From Variovorax paradoxus (GTDB taxonomy: Bacteria > Pseudomonadota > Gammaproteobacteria > Burkholderiales > Burkholderiaceae_C), in the NCBI RefSeq assembly GCF_018614915.1, contig NZ_JAGGNU010000033.1:39144-103143 (forward strand): a stretch of 64,000 nt of DNA, in the 5' to 3' direction. Below are positions 61,001-64,000 of the stretch, one piece after another; position 1 is the stretch's first letter, and each line of letters opens with the position of its first letter. The position numbers and the translations under genes were made by a program. Under the pieces are notes generated by a model. It had not been told where the DNA came from and searched no databases. It worked only from the letters and a program-made list of their open reading frames with translations.

Positions 61001-62848
61001 GTCGTGGATCCAGATCGGCGCCGCGCCCTGCAGCGCGAGGCGGTGCGGATGCTCGTCGAGCACCTTCATGCCCAGGTGTTCGAGCATCGGCAGGCTCGCC
61101 GACAAGGTGAGCGGCTCGCCGTGCCGCAGCAGCTTGAAGCGCAACATGCCGGGCGGCGCTTCCAGCGGCCGGTACAGGTTCATGCCGAGCGGCTGCGCGT
61201 CGCTCAACTGCGCCATCAGCTCGATGTCGTGCACCGCGGCGCGCGCCGCGAACTCGTCGCGGTAACCGGCCGGAAAGGCGCCGCCGAAGCGGCGCAGCAG
61301 CGCGTTGCCGCGCGCTTCGCCGGCCGATTCGATCAGGGCCGACTTCAGGTCGTCGTCCCAGCGCCGGGCCGCTGCCACCAGGCGCTGCTCGACCTCGCGC
61401 ACGTCGAAGGGTGGGATGCTGCCGGGCTTGGTGCGCACGGTGATCTGGATGCGCGCCAGCACCGATTCCGACAGGTGCACGTTGAACTCGGAGCCGATGC
61501 CGTTGAACTCGCGCATCAGGATGTCCTGCCATTTCTGGCGCAGCTCGGTGGTGTAGTTCTCGCGCGGCGCGTAGATCAGGCAGGAGAGAAAGCGCTCGAA
61601 GGGATCGCGCCGCACGAACAGCCGGAAGCGCTGGCGCTCGCCCAGGTGCAGGATGCCGGTCGCGGTGTGCAGCAGCTCGTCGTCGCTGGTCTGGAACAGC
61701 TCGTCGCGCGGATAGGTCTCGAGGATGTTGATCAGCGCCTTGCCCGAGTGGCTGCCCGCGGCCAGTCCGGCGCGCTCGACCACGTTGGCGAGCTTGCGCC
61801 GCAAGAGAGGGATCTCGGCCGGGTTGGCGCTGTAGGCGGCGGAGGTGAACAGGCCCAGGAAGCGGTCCTCGCCGCACACCTGGCCTTGGTCGTCGAAGCG
61901 CTTCACGGCCACGTAGTCGAGGTGGCCGGGCCGGTGCACCGTGGAGCGCGAAGTGGACTTGGTCACCACCAGCAGATCGGGCCGGCGCGCATGGGCGCGC
62001 ACCTCGGGCGGCAGCGCGGCGAAGGCGGCATTGGCGCTCGGCGTCGGCCCGTCGCGCAGGATGCCCAGGCTCGAATCGGGCACGATCTTCAGCACGTCCT
62101 CGCCGTCGACCTTGTCCAGTTCGTGGCTGCGGAAGCCGAGAAAGGTGAAGTGGTTGTCGGCCAGCCAGCGCAGGAAGGCCTGGCCCTCGGCCAGCTCCTG
62201 CGGCGGGATCGGCGGCGCGCGCTGGTCGAGGCCCCGCACGATGTCGAGCACGCGCTCCTGCATCTTCTTCCAGTCGACCACGGCCAGCCGCACGTCGCCG
62301 AGCACGCGCGCCAGGTCGGCGGCCAGCGCCTCGAGCCGCTCGGGCTCGGGCACGCGGTCGACCTCGACGTGGATGAAGGATTCGCGCCGGGCATCGGGTG
62401 ATGCGCCTTCGCCCGCCAGGCCCTGCAGCGTGCCGTCGCTGCCGCGGTTCACGGCCACGAGCGGGTGGATGATCAGGTGCAGCGTGAGCCCGTTGCGGTT
62501 GACCTCCATCGTCACCGAGTCGACGAGAAAGGGCATGTCGTCGTTGACGATCTCGATGACGGTGTGCGTGGACTGCCAGCCATGCTCGGCGATCGTCGGG
62601 TTGAAGACCCGGAGCTTCGCGCGGCCCGGCTCGCGCTTGCGCGCAAAGCCCCAATGCGAGAGCGCCGCGCCGTACAGATCGGCCACCTGGCGCTCGGCCA
62701 GGTCCTCCGGGTCGACCTGGCCGAAGTACTCGCGCACGAAGGCGGCGAGTTCGTCCGCCGCATCGGACGCGACCTTGGCCCGAACCAGTTGCACCACTTC
62801 GTCCAGGCGCTCGTCCCTGCGCCCAATTTCCGTTGTCTGCATCAGCAT
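58028..62848 (-). CDS. gdhB: NAD-dependent glutamate dehydrogenase, large (~180 kDa) class
   Basis: Oxidises glutamate to 2-oxoglutarate and ammonium; a catabolic enzyme. The 1606 residues fit the ~1600-residue class known from Streptomyces and Pseudomonas. An N-terminal regulatory half (ACT-like segments; VIEIVNDDMPFLVDSVTMEV) is followed by the catalytic domain at about 750-1250 (VPVGSKGGFV, VVAADKGTATFSDYANG, VAGVGDMSGDVFGNGM) and a helical C-terminus. It links amino-acid nitrogen to ammonium and suits the nitrogen-scavenging content of the window. It is divergent from the aldolase gene, 111 bases away. Confidence 0.96.
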   Translation of the reverse strand: MLMQTTEIGRRDERLDEVVQLVRAKVASDAADELAAFVREYFGQVDPEDLAERQVADLYGAALSHWGFARKREPGRAKLRVFNPTIAEHGWQSTHTVIEIVNDDMPFLVDSVTMEVNRNGLTLHLIIHPLVAVNRGSDGTLQGLAGEGASPDARRESFIHVEVDRVPEPERLEALAADLARVLGDVRLAVVDWKKMQERVLDIVRGLDQRAPPIPPQELAEGQAFLRWLADNHFTFLGFRSHELDKVDGEDVLKIVPDSSLGILRDGPTPSANAAFAALPPEVRAHARRPDLLVVTKSTSRSTVHRPGHLDYVAVKRFDDQGQVCGEDRFLGLFTSAAYSANPAEIPLLRRKLANVVERAGLAAGSHSGKALINILETYPRDELFQTSDDELLHTATGILHLGERQRFRLFVRRDPFERFLSCLIYAPRENYTTELRQKWQDILMREFNGIGSEFNVHLSESVLARIQITVRTKPGSIPPFDVREVEQRLVAAARRWDDDLKSALIESAGEARGNALLRRFGGAFPAGYRDEFAARAAVHDIELMAQLSDAQPLGMNLYRPLEAPPGMLRFKLLRHGEPLTLSASLPMLEHLGMKVLDEHPHRLALQGAAPIWIHDFGLQSALGDADIEVDALRPVFEEAFGAVLNGEVENDDFNRLVLAARLPAHEIVVLRAYAKYMRQIGFALSQSFIESTLVGNAAVARALVELFKLRFDPAQAGAADDKVQEIEAALEQVANLSEDRVLRQYLALLLATTRTNFWRRDAAGKRRGFVSFKFDSAKVPDLPAPKPMFEIFVYSTRFEGVHLRGGRVARGGLRWSDRPEDFRTEVLGLVKAQMVKNTVIVPVGSKGGFVLKRAPAASDRDAFMREGVACYQDYLRGLLDITDNRVGDTIVPPPQVRRHDEDDPYLVVAADKGTATFSDYANGISKEYGFWLGDAFASGGSVGYDHKVMGITARGAWESVKRHFREMGIDTQSTEFTVAGVGDMSGDVFGNGMLLSPHILLLAAFDHRHIFLDPKPDAASSFVERERLFALPRSSWADYDAKLLSEGGGIHARSAKSIPITAQVKQALGITADALTPTELVNAILKAPVDLIYNGGIGTYVKATRESHAQVGDRANDALRVNGRELRCKVFAEGGNLGCTQLGRIEYALAGGRINTDAIDNSAGVDTSDHEVNIKILLGLPITEGELTEKQRNTLLPEMTDDVAALVLRDNIFQTQVLSVTGRIAAQLLDAQTRFMQYLEKAGRLNRAIEYLPSDEELAERRAQGQGLTSPERAVLLAYSKIWLYDELLDSRLPDDPWIATALGRYFPALLRDRFAGYMARHPLKREIIATHVANSTINRVGSTFVHRLAETTGARAFEIVRAYLMSREIFGMVPLWLAIEALDNQVDDEVQSSMLIDTSRQLERGTMWFLRSRRLADDMAATIEHFKPNVDALSARLAQLLDADERARVDAAMAHYVAKGVPRELAERVVTFGTLYATLDIAEIAGSARWPVELVAAIYFDLANRLGVPWLRDRISALPGDQHWQALAKGAMQDDLSGLQRSITGSVLAGGGETESPAALVEAWQASNGRTLERAAQLMGELRAVAAPDAAMLAVALRELRALA

Positions 62849-62959
62849 GCTTGCCTCCGGGTTGGGCTCGTAATCTACATCGCAATGCGTTCAAAAGAAT
62901 CACTTGCGCTGCAGGCGTCGGCGTCGGAGACTGGAAGGCTCGAACGGAGGATCCAAGCG

Positions 62960-63976
62960 ATGACCACCGAACTTCAAGCCACCGTGGACGCACTGGTCCA
63001 GCAGGGCAAGGGCATCCTGGCCGCCGACGAAAGCGGCCCGACCATCGCCAAGCGCTTCAAGGCGATCGGCGTCGAGTCGACCGAGGAGAACCGGCGCGCC
63101 TGGCGCAGCCTGATCCTGGCGGCGCCGGGGCTGGGCCAGTACATCAGCGGGGTCATCCTGTACGAGGAGACGCTGGCCCAGAACGGCGATGACGGCGAGC
63201 CGCTGCCGCAACTCGCAGCGCGGCAAGGCATCGTGCCCGGCATCAAGGTGGACGCCGGCAAATGTCCGCTGGCGCTGGCGCCGGGCGACGAGATCACGCT
63301 GGGGCTGGACGGGCTCGCGCAGCGCCTCGACGGCTACAAGCAGCAAGGTGCGCGCTTTGCGAAATGGCGCGCGGTCTACAACGTCTCCGATGTGTTGCCG
63401 AGCCGGGCGGCGATCGAAGCCAACGCCGAGGCGCTCGCACGCTACGCGGCGGTGTGCCAGGCGCAAGGCGTGGTGCCGATCGTCGAACCCGAGGTGCTGA
63501 TCGACGGCGACCATTCGATGGCGCGCTGCGCAGAGGTGACGCAGGCCGTGTTGCACGAGGTCTTCCACGCGCTGCGCCGGCACCAGGTGGCGCTCGAGCA
63601 CATGCTGCTGAAGCCGAGCATGGTGGTGCCCGGCAAGGCCCACGCGCAGCAGGCCGCGCCGGCCGAAGTGGCGGCCCACACGCTTCGCGTCCTGCGGCGC
63701 ACGGTGCCGGCGGCGGTGCCGGGCATCAATTTCCTGTCGGGGGGGCAATCGCCGGTCGAGGCGACGGCCAACCTGGATGCGATGAACCGCCTGGGCGCCC
63801 TGCCCTGGTCATTGAGCTTCTCGTACGGACGCGCATTGCAGGACACCGCGATGCAGGCCTGGCGGGGCCAGTCCGCCAATGCGCGCCGGGCCCAGGAGGC
63901 ACTGCTGCAGCGTGCGCGACTGAACGGCGCAGCATCCTGCGGGCAGTACAGCGCCTCGATGGAAAGCGCCGGCTAG
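62960..63976 (+). CDS. Class I fructose-bisphosphate aldolase
   Basis: A 338-residue Schiff-base aldolase of glycolysis and gluconeogenesis. Signatures: GKGILAADESGPTIAKRF, an early Lys in GIKVDAGKCPL, KWRAVYN, EPEVLIDGDH, Schiff-base Lys in HMLLKPSMVVPG (about residue 217), and FLSGGQSPVEATANL. The ATG at 62960 has GGAGG nine bases ahead; an open frame upstream runs into the divergent gene and is ignored. It ends YSASMESAG rather than with the C-terminal Tyr found in animal enzymes. Only 24 bases of window remain after it. Confidence 0.95.
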   Translation: MTTELQATVDALVQQGKGILAADESGPTIAKRFKAIGVESTEENRRAWRSLILAAPGLGQYISGVILYEETLAQNGDDGEPLPQLAARQGIVPGIKVDAGKCPLALAPGDEITLGLDGLAQRLDGYKQQGARFAKWRAVYNVSDVLPSRAAIEANAEALARYAAVCQAQGVVPIVEPEVLIDGDHSMARCAEVTQAVLHEVFHALRRHQVALEHMLLKPSMVVPGKAHAQQAAPAEVAAHTLRVLRRTVPAAVPGINFLSGGQSPVEATANLDAMNRLGALPWSLSFSYGRALQDTAMQAWRGQSANARRAQEALLQRARLNGAASCGQYSASMESAG

Positions 63977-64000
63977 GAGCAATACTCGTCACTTAAGGAT

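Noticed and set aside
58590..62993. A 1467-codon open frame on the minus strand, overlapping NAD-glutamate dehydrogenase in another frame
   Set aside because: It is Arg/Gly/Ala-rich with no recognisable fold, a typical shadow frame in GC-rich DNA; the glutamate dehydrogenase frame is unmistakable.

Overview
The window is high-GC (often near 70% by eye), densely packed bacterial chromosome. Gene content and protein style point to a betaproteobacterium of the Burkholderiales, most likely Comamonadaceae and close to Variovorax. This is inferred from the families present (Gcl-Hyi-GlxR, UrtABCDE, orphan-style NMT1/THI5 binding proteins, NAD-glutamate dehydrogenase of the ~1600-residue class), not from a search. 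I see no rRNA, tRNA, CRISPR array, insertion sequence or phage gene.

Layout. 1-10.7 kb: a LysR regulator diverges from gcl-hyi-glxR (glyoxylate to glycerate). Then come maeB and a four-gene operon of NMT1/THI5-type binding protein, ATPase, permease and a CDA-fold deaminase, followed by an EthD-like protein. 10.7-16.3 kb: a Crp-family regulator, a consensus CRP-type site, a phospholipase-D lipoprotein and a zinc-ribbon/class III cyclase/ATPase/TPR protein. 16.3-20.6 kb: a leftward operon (Rieske oxygenase, SDR, OsmC) faces a rightward operon (second NMT1 binding protein, second deaminase) across a region with the same two sequence boxes repeated in mirror image. 20.6-23.0 kb: slyX, a small P-loop kinase, an alpha/beta hydrolase and ureD without the rest of urease. 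23.1-26.5 kb: a lower-GC pair, a membrane LtaS-like hydrolase/transferase and an FGE-fold lipoprotein lacking the catalytic cysteines. 26.6-29.7 kb: opgD and an MFS transporter.

29.7-38.8 kb is the most distinctive region. A leftward operon (DapA-family enzyme, amino-acid-type binding protein and permease, hydantoinase/dihydropyrimidinase, GntR regulator) diverges from a rightward pair (a 981-residue fusion of three opine/hydroxyproline-dehydrogenase-type subunits, and an M20 amidohydrolase). A GTATAC-rich palindrome sits in the shared promoter. I read it as one bidirectional regulon for a cyclic amide, imino acid or opine-like compound.

38.8-47.6 kb: a DedA-rhodanese fusion, the leftward urtABCDE urea transporter, a class-3-type lipase and a PHB-depolymerase-like esterase. 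47.8-64 kb is mostly housekeeping: PPK2, a CorA/ZntB transporter, a PHP phosphoesterase, an EamA transporter, a YciO/Sua5 protein, an M50 protease, trpS with a YegP-like tail, a convergent response regulator and histidine kinase sharing a terminator, a PhoD-like phosphatase, NAD-glutamate dehydrogenase and class I aldolase.

How it fits together: glyoxylate carboligation, two nucleobase-type deaminases with THI5-type binding proteins, urea uptake, a urease accessory gene, a hydantoinase and NAD-glutamate dehydrogenase all suit an organism scavenging nitrogen from purines, pyrimidines and cyclic amides. That link is inference from gene content.
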